The notes: generated by a model not told the origin, from the sequence alone. Positions 26,129 through 35,110 are shown, numbered from the stretch's first letter. The stretch is 64,000 nt of DNA from Leptothermofonsia sichuanensis E412 (GCF_019891175.1 NZ_CP072600.1:1736001-1800000); one strand, 5' to 3'. Program-made: numbers and translations.

Positions 26129-26452
26129 CGCTTTCGCATTGAGGTTTTTGAGTCGCTGAGAACCAAGGTATAGAGTGGTTTGCACGTGGCTCATGAGAGT
26201 GCGATCGCCCCCAGAATGAAGTGTTGAATTCATCCAGGTTTGGGACAAAGTTAAGCGACCTGAAAGCTGGTTGGTGGAGAGGGAAAGGTTAGGTAGGATG
26301 GCGGTGTCGGGCTGAGTGAGGGTGCCGAGAGGGATGGTGGGGGCGATCGCCGAACCACGCAGGCTAACACGTCGCTGCAACGGCCATCCTGAAGAGGGTG
26401 GGTGAGAACCAAATCGAGTCGCCTGCCGTTGAGCTCTGCCGTTAGACAGCAC
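26123..26452 (-). CDS. possible ORF in the DNA between two attC-like sites (doubtful)
   Basis: A 109-codon frame from a GTG occupies exactly the segment between the two attC-like cores on the minus strand and stops in the core of site 1. The protein is Leu/Ser/Thr-rich with no known motif. The DNA contains two HIP1 sites. Antisense ORFs in cassettes are known, but this may equally be a non-coding cassette. Plus-strand frames in the segment are all short. Confidence 0.25.
   Translation of the reverse strand: MLSNGRAQRQATRFGSHPPSSGWPLQRRVSLRGSAIAPTIPLGTLTQPDTAILPNLSLSTNQLSGRLTLSQTWMNSTLHSGGDRTLMSHVQTTLYLGSQRLKNLNAKAG
26362..26447 (+). repeat. attC-like recombination site 2
   Basis: Cores GGCTAAC (26362-26368) and GTTAGAC (26441-26447). 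The arms GCTGCAACGGC and GCCGTTGAGC pair with one missing base in the right arm, the same asymmetry and orientation as site 1. Longer (86 bp) with a less structured middle. Together with site 1 it brackets a ~320-bp cassette-sized segment. Confidence 0.5.
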
Positions 26453-26541
26453 AGGGCTTTGGGTATTCTTTACTCAGATTGTTCAAGCAGCGTAAAGAAG
26501 AGCGTAAAGAAGTAGGTAAACTATGTTGGATCTGGTTCTTA

Positions 26542-27580
26542 CAGCGGTTCTCAGATGAATAAGCCACAGTGATTGAACCAGCCAAGGGCATCGTCAGCAG
26601 AAATACACTCGTTGATAATCCTGGTTAAAGCTTGGTCGAGCGCTTCCTGCGTTCGAGCCTTGGCTGAACGCAGGAGCTGCTTGAGTTTTGACCAACATAG
26701 TTCAATCGGTGAAAGGTCTGGGGAATAAGGCGGCAGAAACACAACCTTGGCTCCAACCGATTCAATTGCCGCTTGCACGACTGAAGCATGATGCACGGGT
26801 AGATTATCCATCAGCACGATCGCCCCTACCCACAATTGCGGAATCAGAATCTCCTGGATGTAGAACAAGAACACGTCAGTATTGACACTGCCAACAATAC
26901 TCATGCTAGCAATCAACCCATCAATACTCATGCCACCAATCAACGAGATATTCTTGCCCCCATCGCCAGGAGCCTCAGTGTCATACAAGCGTTCACCGAT
27001 GGGGGCACGACCAGACAAACGAGTCATTGCCAGATGGATGCCCGTTTCATCAATGAAAACCAAGTTGCGCGGGTCGATTGTAAAACTCCACAGGCGATAA
27101 GCAAACCGCAAATCCTTCACCCTTTGAGTATCTTGCTGGGAGGCAATCAGTGTTTTTTTTTTGACGCTGAGCTTGAGCTTAGACACAGCCTGTTGCATGG
27201 TTGATATACTCACCTCCACTCCACTTTGTTGGGCAAAGCGTTCACACAACTCCTTGAGTAGGGCATCCGGTTGAGCCGTGACTAGGGCTTCAACGATGGG
27301 CAACTGCTCTTTGCCCAACTTGGCAATGGCTCCTCCTCCGTGCGCTTTAGGCTCCACGGTGCCTGTCTCACAATAGTGTCGCCTTAGATCTCGAATGAAC
27401 GATAAGCTCACCTTGAAGCGCTCTGCCAGTTGCCGTTGTGATCCTTCTTGAGCTTCATAGGCTGCCATGATTCGTTGCCGTAGATCAACTGACAGAGGGG
27501 CGGGCATAAGCAGCTAGCTCCTAGCTTTTGATAGTTGTTTTAGCCTACCAGAATGTGGCTTACTCAATCAATAACGGCTG
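26542..27580 (-). mobile_element. IS630-family insertion sequence
   Basis: 1039 bp with imperfect inverted ends: left CAGCGGTTCTCAGATGAATA, right (inverted) CAGCCGTTATTGATTGAGTA, both continuing AGCCACA. Flanking TA at 26540-26541 and 27581-27582 is the IS630 target. It carries one transposase gene. It has inserted into a tyrosine integrase gene; the DNA on its left is not the missing integrase part. Confidence 0.85.
26551..27507 (-). CDS. IS630-family transposase
   Basis: 318 residues, full length. N-terminal HTH (LRQRIMAAYEAQEGSQRQLAERFKVS... winged region), then the DDE core: FIDETGIH (Asp/Glu), VLMDNLPVHH (Asp), and LPPYSPDLSPIELCWSKLK (Glu). All three acidic residues are in place, so it is probably functional. 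The C-terminal HCGLFI is encoded by the inverted end of the element itself. Confidence 0.93.
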   Translation of the reverse strand: MPAPLSVDLRQRIMAAYEAQEGSQRQLAERFKVSLSFIRDLRRHYCETGTVEPKAHGGGAIAKLGKEQLPIVEALVTAQPDALLKELCERFAQQSGVEVSISTMQQAVSKLKLSVKKKTLIASQQDTQRVKDLRFAYRLWSFTIDPRNLVFIDETGIHLAMTRLSGRAPIGERLYDTEAPGDGGKNISLIGGMSIDGLIASMSIVGSVNTDVFLFYIQEILIPQLWVGAIVLMDNLPVHHASVVQAAIESVGAKVVFLPPYSPDLSPIELCWSKLKQLLRSAKARTQEALDQALTRIINECISADDALGWFNHCGLFI

Positions 27581-28402
27581 TAAAAGCATTTTCTGAATAT
27601 CGGGTGGAACGGTTATCCATCTCGCTTCATCCGTTTTCGTTTCTTTTAGACCAGCCGTCGCACTGTAAGACTGGCCAATCCAGACCTGGCTACAGTCCTC
27701 TGATACGTTTTCCCAGGTTAATCCAATTGCTTCTCCTAACCTGGTTCCTGTAGAAAAGTTAAACTTCACGTAGTCTAGATAAAAGACGTAGGGTTTGCTG
27801 TGAGAAAACCCTTGCAGTATTTTTGCTACTTCTAGGCTATCGAAGGGGTCGACTTTTCTCTTCGGATGCCCTTTAACTTTCTTTATAACTTTGTTCCAGG
27901 GATTTAACGGAAAGCTGTATGCCTCCACTGCCCAGCTCCAACAGGCACGAAGGATAGATAGGTATTGAAATACGGTCTCAGGTCGAACAGTTTCTCCGAC
28001 CTTTTTAGTAAACTTCTCTGCGTCCTGCTCCGTTAGGTCTATTGCAGGTTTTGCTCCAAAGAGACTAAGCAGATGTTTAGTAACAGCTCCGTATTTGTAC
28101 TTAGCCTGCTTAGAAAGCTGTCCCTTTTCTTTACTAAGAAACCTATTAATTAAGTCTTGTCCTGTTAGGTCAGACCTGTCTGTTTGTCTCGGCTGGTACC
28201 GGTTTAAGGTTTGGTCAAACTGGCCTAAAAGAAGGTCTCTTTCTATACCCTTAGCTTTTTCTTCGGCTAGTACCCGATTAAGCCGGGTGTCGTGTAAGCC
28301 TAACGCCAGAAAGTATCGCTTCCCCTGCCAGCTCCAGATCAGGCGAAGACGGCCTCTATCTGTCTTGACCGAGACAGTTCCCTTTGGCGCTCTTTGGGGC
28401 AT
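27560..28402 (-). pseudogene. phage/island-type tyrosine recombinase, C-terminal catalytic part lost
   Basis: 280 residues. N-terminal arm-binding domain (RLRLIWSWQGKRYFLALGLHD) as in cyanobacterial DUF3596 integrases, a SAM-like core-binding domain (ending EDAEKFTKKVGE... WSWAVEAY), then the catalytic domain with the first Arg (TGTRLGEAIGL). The HxxR and Tyr nucleophile are missing: the IS630 element cuts in after codon 274 and its terminal repeat supplies the last six residues and stop. The sequence left of the IS does not continue an integrase, so the 3' part was deleted. It is distinct from IntI: no IntI-type insert is present. Confidence 0.85.
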
Positions 28403-28420
28403 ACTTCTTTGTGAGCAACT

Positions 28421-28459
28421 ACGATCTATTTACTCACAAAAAGTGATGAAATAGATCGT
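28421..28459. promoter_or_regulatory. perfect 11-bp inverted repeat upstream of the integrase (operator or arm site)
   Basis: ACGATCTATTT (28421-28431) and AAATAGATCGT (28449-28459) are exact inverses with a 17-base spacer, just upstream of the integrase start at 28402. A shorter overlapping pair TTTGTGAG/CTCACAAA also exists. Such a palindrome next to a phage-type integrase is a likely repressor operator or integrase arm site. Confidence 0.5.
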
Positions 28460-28586
28460 AAATTGTGTGAAAGTGTAGTAACGCACATTTCTTTTAGGCT
28501 GTCAAGCCTCATTTGGAAGTGCCGGAGATTAAAGGTTTTCAGGCATTTAGACCTGGTTAGTCTCATTCCTCAAGTACGAATGTTTC

Positions 28587-28618
28587 AACCCGGCAGGGGG
28601 GCTGCCGGGTTCTTTTTT
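28587..28618 (+). terminator. strong rho-independent terminator (orphan, plus strand)
   Basis: AACCCGGCAG-GGGGG-CTGCCGGGTT followed by CTTTTTT. It terminates rightward transcripts, yet no plus-strand gene precedes it between 25.0 and 28.6 kb apart from cassette remnants. It may belong to a lost gene or small RNA, or insulate uraD from island transcription. Confidence 0.8.
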
Positions 28619-28620
28619 GG

Positions 28621-29124
28621 TTATGACTCCTGAATCAGGTTCAGCAGACGGAACCAAGCAATCTGGGTGATTTCAGCGATCGCCCGTTCCCTTTCAACCT
28701 CAACTGTATTTTTTAACCGTTGCTTAAACGCTTCCAGAATGCTGGCTTTCGTATGGTTTTTCACAGCAATGATGAACGGAAAACCAAATCTGTCCTGATA
28801 TTTCTGGTTCAGGGAATGCAACTGACTGTACTCTTTGGGTGTCAGGCGATCCAGTCCTGCCCCAGCCTGTTCCTGAATCGAAGCCTCTGCCATTTTAGCT
28901 TTACTGCCCAGGTCGGGGTGTGCCCGAATCAGTGCCAGTTGTTCATCGGGAGGCATCCACTCAACAACATCCACCATCTTCTGGTGCAGGTCAGCCAGGT
29001 CAGCAAAGGGTCGCGCTTTCCAGGCTTTTTGGGCGATCGCAGGAGTATCTTCAAACACCGCTCCCAGCGCGTTCACAAACGCCTCCTGGCTCATCTGGTT
29101 CAGCTCAGAAATTGTCAAAGGCAT
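28621..29124 (-). CDS. uraD: 2-oxo-4-hydroxy-4-carboxy-5-ureidoimidazoline (OHCU) decarboxylase
   Basis: 167 residues. Third step of urate breakdown, giving S-allantoin. Seen are the family opening MPLTISELNQMSQEAFVNALG, FEDTPAIAQKAW, the catalytic His in IRAHPDLGSKA, and the FGFPFIIAVKNHTK signature near the C-terminus. Length is normal. It lies 17 bases downstream of the ExoD gene on the same strand and shares a region with an 8-oxoguanine deaminase, so it is part of a purine-scavenging set. No urate oxidase or HIU hydrolase is in the window. Confidence 0.92.
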   Translation of the reverse strand: MPLTISELNQMSQEAFVNALGAVFEDTPAIAQKAWKARPFADLADLHQKMVDVVEWMPPDEQLALIRAHPDLGSKAKMAEASIQEQAGAGLDRLTPKEYSQLHSLNQKYQDRFGFPFIIAVKNHTKASILEAFKQRLKNTVEVERERAIAEITQIAWFRLLNLIQES

Positions 29125-29141
29125 CGCAAATTAACCTTAAA

Positions 29142-29774
29142 TTAACCTTTAAGACTGCTCAGCCATTCCTTCAACAGATCCAGCAAGCTGGAACTGCCCC
29201 AAAAGACGGCCAGCAAAATGGAAGTCGATAAAATTCCCCCCATCAGGCAGAGCACCAGTCCTGCCAGACTGATGGCACCATCATCTTCCATCAACCCAAA
29301 CCCGGTCACAAAAATACCCATCGCGGGCAGGGTATTTGTTCCCGGAATAGGAATCATCATGGAAATACCCATCAGGGCGATTGCAATTCCAATCACAACC
29401 CGACCAGGCAAACTCACACAGATGGGGGTCAATCTGGGGCGAGTCAGCGTTTCAATACGCTTCAGCCAGGGTAGCCCTGCCTTCAGAATGCCCTGTACCG
29501 TGGTGAGTTCTAAAGGATGGCTAACCAGCCGTTTGGGCAACCAGGGGATCCTGGAGCCGATGATCAACTGAACTGCCAGCAGGAAAATCAGAAAGCCGAA
29601 GGGCGTGGAATAGCCCGGTGCAGGCACGGGTAGGGCAGAAGGCAGGGAAAGCACAACAAACAGAAACCCAAAGATGCGCTCTTCTGCCAGTAACAGGATA
29701 TCTGCCAGTGTCACCTGGGGCGATCGCTCCTCTTCAAAAAAGAAGCGGTGAAACTCAGTGGAAAGTTTAGCCAT
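29142..29774 (-). CDS. exopolysaccharide synthesis ExoD family membrane protein
   Basis: 210 residues with four or five hydrophobic spans. ExoD-family features are TLADILLLAEERIFGFLFVVLSLPSALPVPAPG at the N-terminus and the PIPGTNTLPAMGIFVTGFGLMEDDG motif at ~145-170. The family was named for rhizobial exopolysaccharide mutants; its molecular role is not known. It is followed closely by uraD. Confidence 0.85.
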   Translation of the reverse strand: MAKLSTEFHRFFFEEERSPQVTLADILLLAEERIFGFLFVVLSLPSALPVPAPGYSTPFGFLIFLLAVQLIIGSRIPWLPKRLVSHPLELTTVQGILKAGLPWLKRIETLTRPRLTPICVSLPGRVVIGIAIALMGISMMIPIPGTNTLPAMGIFVTGFGLMEDDGAISLAGLVLCLMGGILSTSILLAVFWGSSSLLDLLKEWLSSLKG

Positions 29775-30189
29775 GCGGAGCCTTGTTGGGATTCTTAATT
29801 AAGAGGTTTGTCAGATGTCATCTGAGACAGTTTGACATAAATAAGTGCATAAACGGTTGCCTGGTCTTTTGGAGAGGCTCCGACTTCATCAAAGCCACAA
29901 AAAAGACCCAATTCTTTTTAGAAATCTAAAATAATTAGCCAGATGCCGGGAACTGGAACCCGCTAGTTCATTGCTATTCACCCAAAGTGCGACAACCTTC
30001 AGATCCCCGGTGTCTGGGGAGGTCAGCCAGTCAATTGGATTAAAGTCCACAAGATGCCGGAGATCTTGGCCTCCAGGTTGGACATGGCGTTATTTAGAGC
30101 AGTCGCCATCCAGGTCAGGACAAATTAGAACGCTCAAAGCCTGATCCCGTCATCTCTTCTTCCCTGTCCCCTGTTCCCTGCCATCCCAA
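29775..30189. other. 415-bp gap without a recognisable gene
   Basis: Between the stop of the deaminase gene and the ExoD start (both minus). I see no ORF above 60 codons and no known RNA. GC-rich stretches near 29942-30110 hold small palindromes (for example GATCCCCGG and CCGGAGATC), which might be part of an untranslated leader. Confidence 0.4.
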
Positions 30190-31563
30190 TTACCTGGTGA
30201 TGGCAATGTCCAGCATTTGAACAGCATAGTTGTTTGCCTTTTCAACCAGAACCGGCAGATCAACGGTGGTCAGATGTCCCTGATCAACCACTTTTCTGCC
30301 GTGGATAAAACTGTAGTCAACAGAGCCTGTGTGGCAAAAAATGAGGGCAGCAACTGGATCATGGAGGGCACCGGCAAATGAGGGGCGATCGAGATCAATC
30401 GCAATGAAATCGGCAGACATTCCTGGAGCCAGCGTTCCGATATCATCCCGTCCCAACACCCTGGCACCTCCTATGGTTGCCAGTTCCAACACATCCCGTG
30501 CAGTCATCGCGGCTGCATCACAATCTCGAACACGGGCAACCAGAAAGGCCGATCGTGCCTCTTGAAGCAAGTTTCCAGTATCGTTAGACGCCGACCCATC
30601 GACCCCCAGACCTACAGGCACCCGGTGATTCAGCATTTTTCGGATGGGCGCAATCCCACTGGCAAGGCGCATATTGCTACAGGGGCAATGGGCAACCCCC
30701 GTCCCTGTTCTGCCAAATTTAGCGATCGAATCATCGCTCAGTTGGACACAGTGAGCATGCCACACATCCTCCCCCAACCAACCCACCGATTCAGCATAGT
30801 CCCCTGGAATCAACCCAAAGGTTGCCAGACTATATTCCACATCCGATGTATTTTCCGCCAGATGGGTATGCAACCGCACGCCCGGATATGCCCGCGCCAT
30901 TGCTGCGGACTCTCGCATCAAGTCCTGGGAGACAGAAAAGGGAGAACAGGGAGCCAGCGTCATTCGCAGCATGGCATGGCGAGAGTGGTCGTGATATTGC
31001 TCAATCAACCGCTGGGAGTCATTCAAAATATCGATTTCTTTTTCCACCAGCGAGTCTGGGGGCAGCCCTCCCAAACTTTCTCCCACACTCATACTGCCCC
31101 GACTGGCATGGAAGCGCATCCCAATCGCCTGAACCGCCTGAATTTCACTGTCTAAGGTGCAGTCATTGGGATAGATATAGAGATGGTCACTGGCAGTGGT
31201 GCAGCCCGATAGAATTAGCTCTGCTGCTGCCATCTGAGCACTAATGTAAACCCCCTCTGCGGTCAAGTTTGCCCAGATTGGGTAAAGCGTTGTCAGCCAG
31301 TTAAACAGGTCACAATTCTGTGCCGCTGGAACTACCCGTGTCAGCGTCTGGTAAAAATGGTGGTGGGTATTGACCAGCCCCGGCAGGACAATGTGGCGAT
31401 TCTGCAAATCCAGCACTTCATCGGCACTTTGGGGCAGATCTGAGGTCAGCCCTACCTGCTCAATGACATGGTCACGCACGAATATGGCACCATTTGAGAG
31501 TTCCTGTCTGGCAGGATCCATCATCACCAGGGTATGAATATTTTTAACTAGCAGCGTAGACAC
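30190..31563 (-). CDS. 8-oxoguanine deaminase-type amidohydrolase
   Basis: 457 residues of the metal-dependent amidohydrolase (cyclic deaminase) superfamily. HxH metal pair in LVNTHHHFYQTLTR, His in LHTHLAENTSDVEY, His in WHAHCVQLSD, and the catalytic Asp in GLGVDGSASND. The NTHHHFYQ and CPCSNMRLASGIAPI motifs match the 8-oxoguanine/atrazine-hydrolase-like branch. It deaminates 8-oxoguanine (or guanine) to uric acid-level products, feeding urate catabolism; substrate is inferred from subfamily. uraD is two genes downstream and a 2OG oxygenase is 166 bp upstream, all minus strand. Confidence 0.85.
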   Translation of the reverse strand: MSTLLVKNIHTLVMMDPARQELSNGAIFVRDHVIEQVGLTSDLPQSADEVLDLQNRHIVLPGLVNTHHHFYQTLTRVVPAAQNCDLFNWLTTLYPIWANLTAEGVYISAQMAAAELILSGCTTASDHLYIYPNDCTLDSEIQAVQAIGMRFHASRGSMSVGESLGGLPPDSLVEKEIDILNDSQRLIEQYHDHSRHAMLRMTLAPCSPFSVSQDLMRESAAMARAYPGVRLHTHLAENTSDVEYSLATFGLIPGDYAESVGWLGEDVWHAHCVQLSDDSIAKFGRTGTGVAHCPCSNMRLASGIAPIRKMLNHRVPVGLGVDGSASNDTGNLLQEARSAFLVARVRDCDAAAMTARDVLELATIGGARVLGRDDIGTLAPGMSADFIAIDLDRPSFAGALHDPVAALIFCHTGSVDYSFIHGRKVVDQGHLTTVDLPVLVEKANNYAVQMLDIAITR

Positions 31564-31729
31564 AGAGATTTATACCTGACTATCAACACAAACAAGGAAG
31601 CGGGAAACTCTCCAGAACGGCGTGGCAAAGTTGGAGCTTTGTCACGAAAACGTGTAAAGTTGTTTCTTAACAGCTCTTACCAACCAGCAACCAACAACTA
31701 ACAACCAACAACTAACAACGATTTCTCAA

Positions 31730-32710
31730 TCACTGCTCACTCTTCTCCCCTCTAACTACTAAACCATAGGTTCTGCGATACATCTGCATAATGTGTTCTC
31801 CAGCCGTAATGGGGGGATATCTGGAAGGATTCGCCGCATCTTGACAGGTAGGAATACATTCCACCCGGGCATGGTAATTAGCATCAAAGAAAAAGGGAAG
31901 GGAATACCGCTCTTTTCCAGAATGATTCATCACTCGATGGGGTGTGGATTGGTAGTAGTCATTGGTCCACCGCGCCATCATATCCCCCAGGTTGATCACA
32001 AATGTACCTGGAATGGGAGTTGCCTGAACCCAGGCTCCATCTGCTGTGCGAACTTCCAATCCTCCCACTGAATCTTGCAAAAGAATCGTCAGAGCACCCC
32101 AGTCTGTATGGATGCCACATCCCAATTGATCCGGCTGGGCACTGGCAGGATGGGGGGGGTAATGGAGCAGCCGTAAGATGGCCATTGGATTGTCCACCAT
32201 TGGGTCGAAGTAGGATTCTTCCACTTCCAGGGAGAGTGCCAGCCCGCGCAACAATTGCCGGGATAGATCCATCATCAGCCCAAAGTATTGCTCCATCTGG
32301 TCCCGCCAGTCCGGTAAATCTGCCGGCCACTGGTTAGGCCCGTGGTTGGGTATCCCTGCCTGCACCAGGAGATCGTCTGCATTCCGTTCCACGCCGATGT
32401 AGAAGCCTTCTTTTAAGTCAGGCGCAGCAGTGGTATCCAGGGTTTGATGACCGATTGGTTCATACCCGCGTGAGATCGGGGAGTGGGCGATCGCCACCCG
32501 ATTTTTCACCGCCAGGGGCAGATTAAAGAAGCGCTTAGTTTCAGCAAAAATCCGGGCAATCACCTGATTGGCAATTCCGTGATTGGTGATGTAGAAAAAC
32601 CCAACTGTATGAGCAGCCTGACGAATTTTAAGTGCGACTGCCTGCCGTTCCTCCAATTGTTGAGACCGCAAGCCTCCAATATCAATCACGGGAATGGGGA
32701 AAACGCTCAT
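31730..32710 (-). CDS. 2-oxoglutarate/Fe(II)-dependent oxygenase, isopenicillin-N-synthase-like
   Basis: 326 residues. N-terminal DIOX_N domain (VPVIDIGGL-like start, GFFYITNHGI) and the 2OG-FeII_Oxy domain with the Fe ligands His and Asp in CGIHTDWGALTIL and His in TPHRVMN, and the 2OG-binding RYSLPFFFD. All ligands are present. The family includes flavanone-type and fungal IPNS enzymes. Its place upstream of the 8-oxoguanine deaminase suggests a substrate in purine breakdown, but that is inference from position. The nearest upstream DNA contains repeats only. Confidence 0.85.
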   Translation of the reverse strand: MSVFPIPVIDIGGLRSQQLEERQAVALKIRQAAHTVGFFYITNHGIANQVIARIFAETKRFFNLPLAVKNRVAIAHSPISRGYEPIGHQTLDTTAAPDLKEGFYIGVERNADDLLVQAGIPNHGPNQWPADLPDWRDQMEQYFGLMMDLSRQLLRGLALSLEVEESYFDPMVDNPMAILRLLHYPPHPASAQPDQLGCGIHTDWGALTILLQDSVGGLEVRTADGAWVQATPIPGTFVINLGDMMARWTNDYYQSTPHRVMNHSGKERYSLPFFFDANYHARVECIPTCQDAANPSRYPPITAGEHIMQMYRRTYGLVVRGEKSEQ

Positions 32711-32867
32711 ATCTGGGAAGGGGCTATCTCAGGCAGACAGGAATCAACGATTCAGATGTTATGGCATAGTTTGTGGGAGTTGAATCCACAATCCATACCC
32801 CAAAATCAACATCGCTGATGATACAGAATAGGACAGGTGAAATCTCTAGAAACGTATCAATTACAAC

Positions 32868-32940
32868 TTAAAGCCTATCCAAAAAGCCCCAACCGGCAAA
32901 GCCCAGACCCGGCCAGGAAAGTTTTCCGCGCAGGTTTTTA
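32868..32940 (+). repeat. family-A dispersed repeat, degenerate copy 3
   Basis: Left arm CTTAAAGCCTATCCAAAAAG is well kept and the core CCCAGACCCGGCCAGGAAAG follows; the right arm is decayed (TTTTCCGCGCAGGTTTTTA). It lies in the 514-bp gap 32711-33224, which otherwise shows no gene. Confidence 0.65.
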
Positions 32941-33112
32941 CCGGGCTGTCCAGGATGAGCGATGCGATCGCCGGGCTACAGGCTGGGTTTCCTGGGGATC
33001 CGGATTCCTCTGGAAAACCGTGGAATCGCAGTAAAATCAGAGTAGAGTGTTCCACTAAATCCCCGTCCAGGGTTTCATGACGACAGTCCCAACAGGCTAA
33101 GTTTGTGCTCTA

Positions 33113-33154
33113 GTTGAGATAGGTCAGTTGAGATAGGTCAGTTGAGATAGGTCA
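33113..33154 (+). repeat. 14-bp unit tandemly repeated three times
   Basis: GTTGAGATAGGTCA occurs three times head to tail with no mismatch, 70 bases before the next gene's start. Slippage-prone; may bear on promoter spacing. Confidence 0.85.
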
Positions 33155-33224
33155 GTCGGGATGTTTTTTAGATGGAATACTCTGAGAGATATTCCATTGC
33201 AAGTGCGTCTTGCCAGGAGTCATC

Positions 33225-33653
33225 ATGGCTAAACCACTCCGTAACCTGCGTGCCCGTTGTTTCCCAGATCCCAATTTAGAGCTGGATACTGAACACCTAT
33301 CGGATACAAATGCTGTCGATATGGAATCGGCGATCGCATCGGCAGGCGAAGATTTAGACATTGAGGTGTGCACCGAGGTGTATGAGTTCTATCGTCACTG
33401 CCTTGCCCGGTATGAATATGTGAAAGAAGCTAATGATAAGTTTTTATCCATGCTCGAATATGCCCTCAACGAAGACCTGTCAGATCCGGCAGAGCAAGCC
33501 GCCATTCGTACCTATGCCGAAAGTTTATTGCTCGATCCGGTGGTGCAACCGATGGTCTACGACCGATATGTGGAAGAGGATATGGTGGACGAGGCTGAGG
33601 ATCTGGCTAACCGGGAAGCCTGGATGGACATTGATATTCCACCAGAACGCTAA
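33225..33653 (+). CDS. cyanobacterial small acidic conserved protein (unknown function)
   Basis: 142 residues. ATG at 33225 with AGGAG six to seven bases upstream. Very acidic, helical: ESAIASAGEDLDIEVCTEVYEFYRHCLARYEYVKEANDKF, then SMLEYALNEDL and a C-terminal DMVDEAEDLANREAWMDIDIPPER. No known domain. Single gene between a tandem repeat and the hyp genes; no evidence it belongs with them. Confidence 0.75.
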   Translation: MAKPLRNLRARCFPDPNLELDTEHLSDTNAVDMESAIASAGEDLDIEVCTEVYEFYRHCLARYEYVKEANDKFLSMLEYALNEDLSDPAEQAAIRTYAESLLLDPVVQPMVYDRYVEEDMVDEAEDLANREAWMDIDIPPER

Positions 33654-33857
33654 ATGGTTCAGAGACGGTTGCCAGCGGCATAAGTTCAGCAACGGTTTAA
33701 GAGAACCAGGAGGCAGATTCAGGAGGCAGGAGGGGGAGGCAGGAGGGGAAGCAGATTTACGCTGGGGTCTACCAGGGTTCTGTCAGGAAAATTTTGGCGG
33801 GTCGCAGACCCTCAAAACTTTACCTTGATCAGCTTTTCAGCATTCAGTTACCCGTCA

Positions 33858-33933
33858 GGGGTTGCTGATTGGGGATATGAAAAAGTGCTATATGCTCAAA
33901 ACTTCATTTCGATTCCTCTGGCTTTTCAGCAAC
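33858..33933 (+). repeat. family-B repeat with 11-bp flanking direct repeats, upstream of hypD
   Basis: Starts GGGGTTGCTGATTGGGGATA and ends GGCTTTTCAGCAAC. Flanked by GTTACCCGTCA at 33847-33857 and 33934-33944. It lies within the open frame ahead of hypD, which shows that the long upstream extension of that frame is not the real gene. Confidence 0.85.
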
Positions 33934-33990
33934 GTTACCCGTCAAATTCAATTTGACAGACCAGACAGACCAGTAGTTAAACCAGATGTC

Positions 33991-35097
33991 ATGAAATTTA
34001 TTGATGAGTATCGGGATGCAACCATTGCCCGGCAGTATGCAACAGCGATCGCCCAAATAACCACACAACCCTGGACGATTATGGAAATCTGTGGGGGACA
34101 GACTCATGCCATTGTCAAATTTGGCATCGATGAGCTGCTGCCCAGGGAAATTACCTTGATTCATGGTCCTGGTTGCCCGGTGTGTGTGACATCGGTTGAA
34201 TTGATTGACCAGGCAATTGCGATCGCATCCCTGCCTGAGGTCATCTTCTGTTCCTTTGGAGACATGTTGCGGGTACCCGGTAGTCAGACAGATTTACTCA
34301 CGGTCAAAGCAAAGGGCGGCGATATTCGGATGGTTTATTCCCCTCTGGATGTACTCAAAATTGCTCTGACCCATCCCACGAAGCAGGTCGTCTTTTTTGC
34401 GGTTGGCTTTGAAACTACGGCACCTGCAACGGCAATGCTGGTCTACCAGGCAAGCCAGCAAAGAATAGACAATCTTTCCCTGCTGGTATCCCACGTCCTG
34501 GTTCCACCTGCCATGGAGACGATTCTTGCCTCGCCCCATAATCAGGTACAGGGTTTCCTGGCGGCGGGCCACGTCTGTACCGTCATGGGCTACCGGGAGT
34601 ATGAGGCGATCGCCCACACCTATCATGTCCCCATTGTGATCACAGGGTTTGAGCCAGTGGATATTTTGCAAGGGATTTATCTATGTATCAAACAACTGGA
34701 GTCCGGCCAGGCAAAGGTCGAAAATCAATACACCCGGTCTGTGCGCCAACCGGGAAATGAAATCGCCCAAAAACTGATGCGGGACGTATTTGTTGTTGTC
34801 CCACGCCAATGGCGCGGTATCGGTGAGATTCCCCAGAGTGGATTGGGATTGTGTGAAACGTATGCTGATTTTGACGCCGCAAGGCGTTTCAATATTGCCA
34901 GGAGCGAAGCCACCGAACGAACGGAGTGCATCAGTGGATTGGTTCTCCAGGGTGTCAAGAAACCCTATGAGTGCGCTGCTTTTGGCACTCGCTGCACCCC
35001 CGAACATCCCCTCGGTGCGCCCATGGTTTCATCCGAAGGAGCCTGTGCCGCCTACTATCGCTATCGGCAACAGTCAGCAATCCTTGCACAAACTTAA
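33991..35097 (+). CDS. hypD: [NiFe]-hydrogenase maturation protein HypD
   Basis: 368 residues from the ATG at 33991, beginning MKFIDEYRD as family members do. Iron-sulphur scaffold on which, with HypC, the Fe(CN)2CO group is assembled. Seen are [14 protein letters not shown], the paired-Cys motif GPGCPVCVT, the GFETTAP loop, and C-terminal Cys residues at [14 protein letters not shown]. An open frame continues 43 codons upstream but consists of a family-B repeat. A 69-aa gene and hypE follow directly, so an operon is likely. hypA, B, C and F and hydrogenase subunits are not in the window. Confidence 0.93.
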   Translation: MKFIDEYRDATIARQYATAIAQITTQPWTIMEICGGQTHAIVKFGIDELLPREITLIHGPGCPVCVTSVELIDQAIAIASLPEVIFCSFGDMLRVPGSQTDLLTVKAKGGDIRMVYSPLDVLKIALTHPTKQVVFFAVGFETTAPATAMLVYQASQQRIDNLSLLVSHVLVPPAMETILASPHNQVQGFLAAGHVCTVMGYREYEAIAHTYHVPIVITGFEPVDILQGIYLCIKQLESGQAKVENQYTRSVRQPGNEIAQKLMRDVFVVVPRQWRGIGEIPQSGLGLCETYADFDAARRFNIARSEATERTECISGLVLQGVKKPYECAAFGTRCTPEHPLGAPMVSSEGACAAYYRYRQQSAILAQT

Positions 35098-35110
35098 CGG
35101 GAGGTTTCTG

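Noticed and set aside
27560-28402. Integron integrase identity for the tyrosine recombinase
   Set aside because: It has the arm-binding domain of phage/island integrases and no IntI-type features; the integron link rests on the fragment at 23280 and the attC-like sites.
29942-30120. Riboswitch or structured RNA in the gap before the ExoD gene
   Set aside because: Only short local palindromes, none matching a known class by eye.
33862-33990. N-terminal extension of hypD by 43 codons
   Set aside because: The extension is a family-B repeat flanked by direct repeats; the family start MKFIDEYRD is at 33991.
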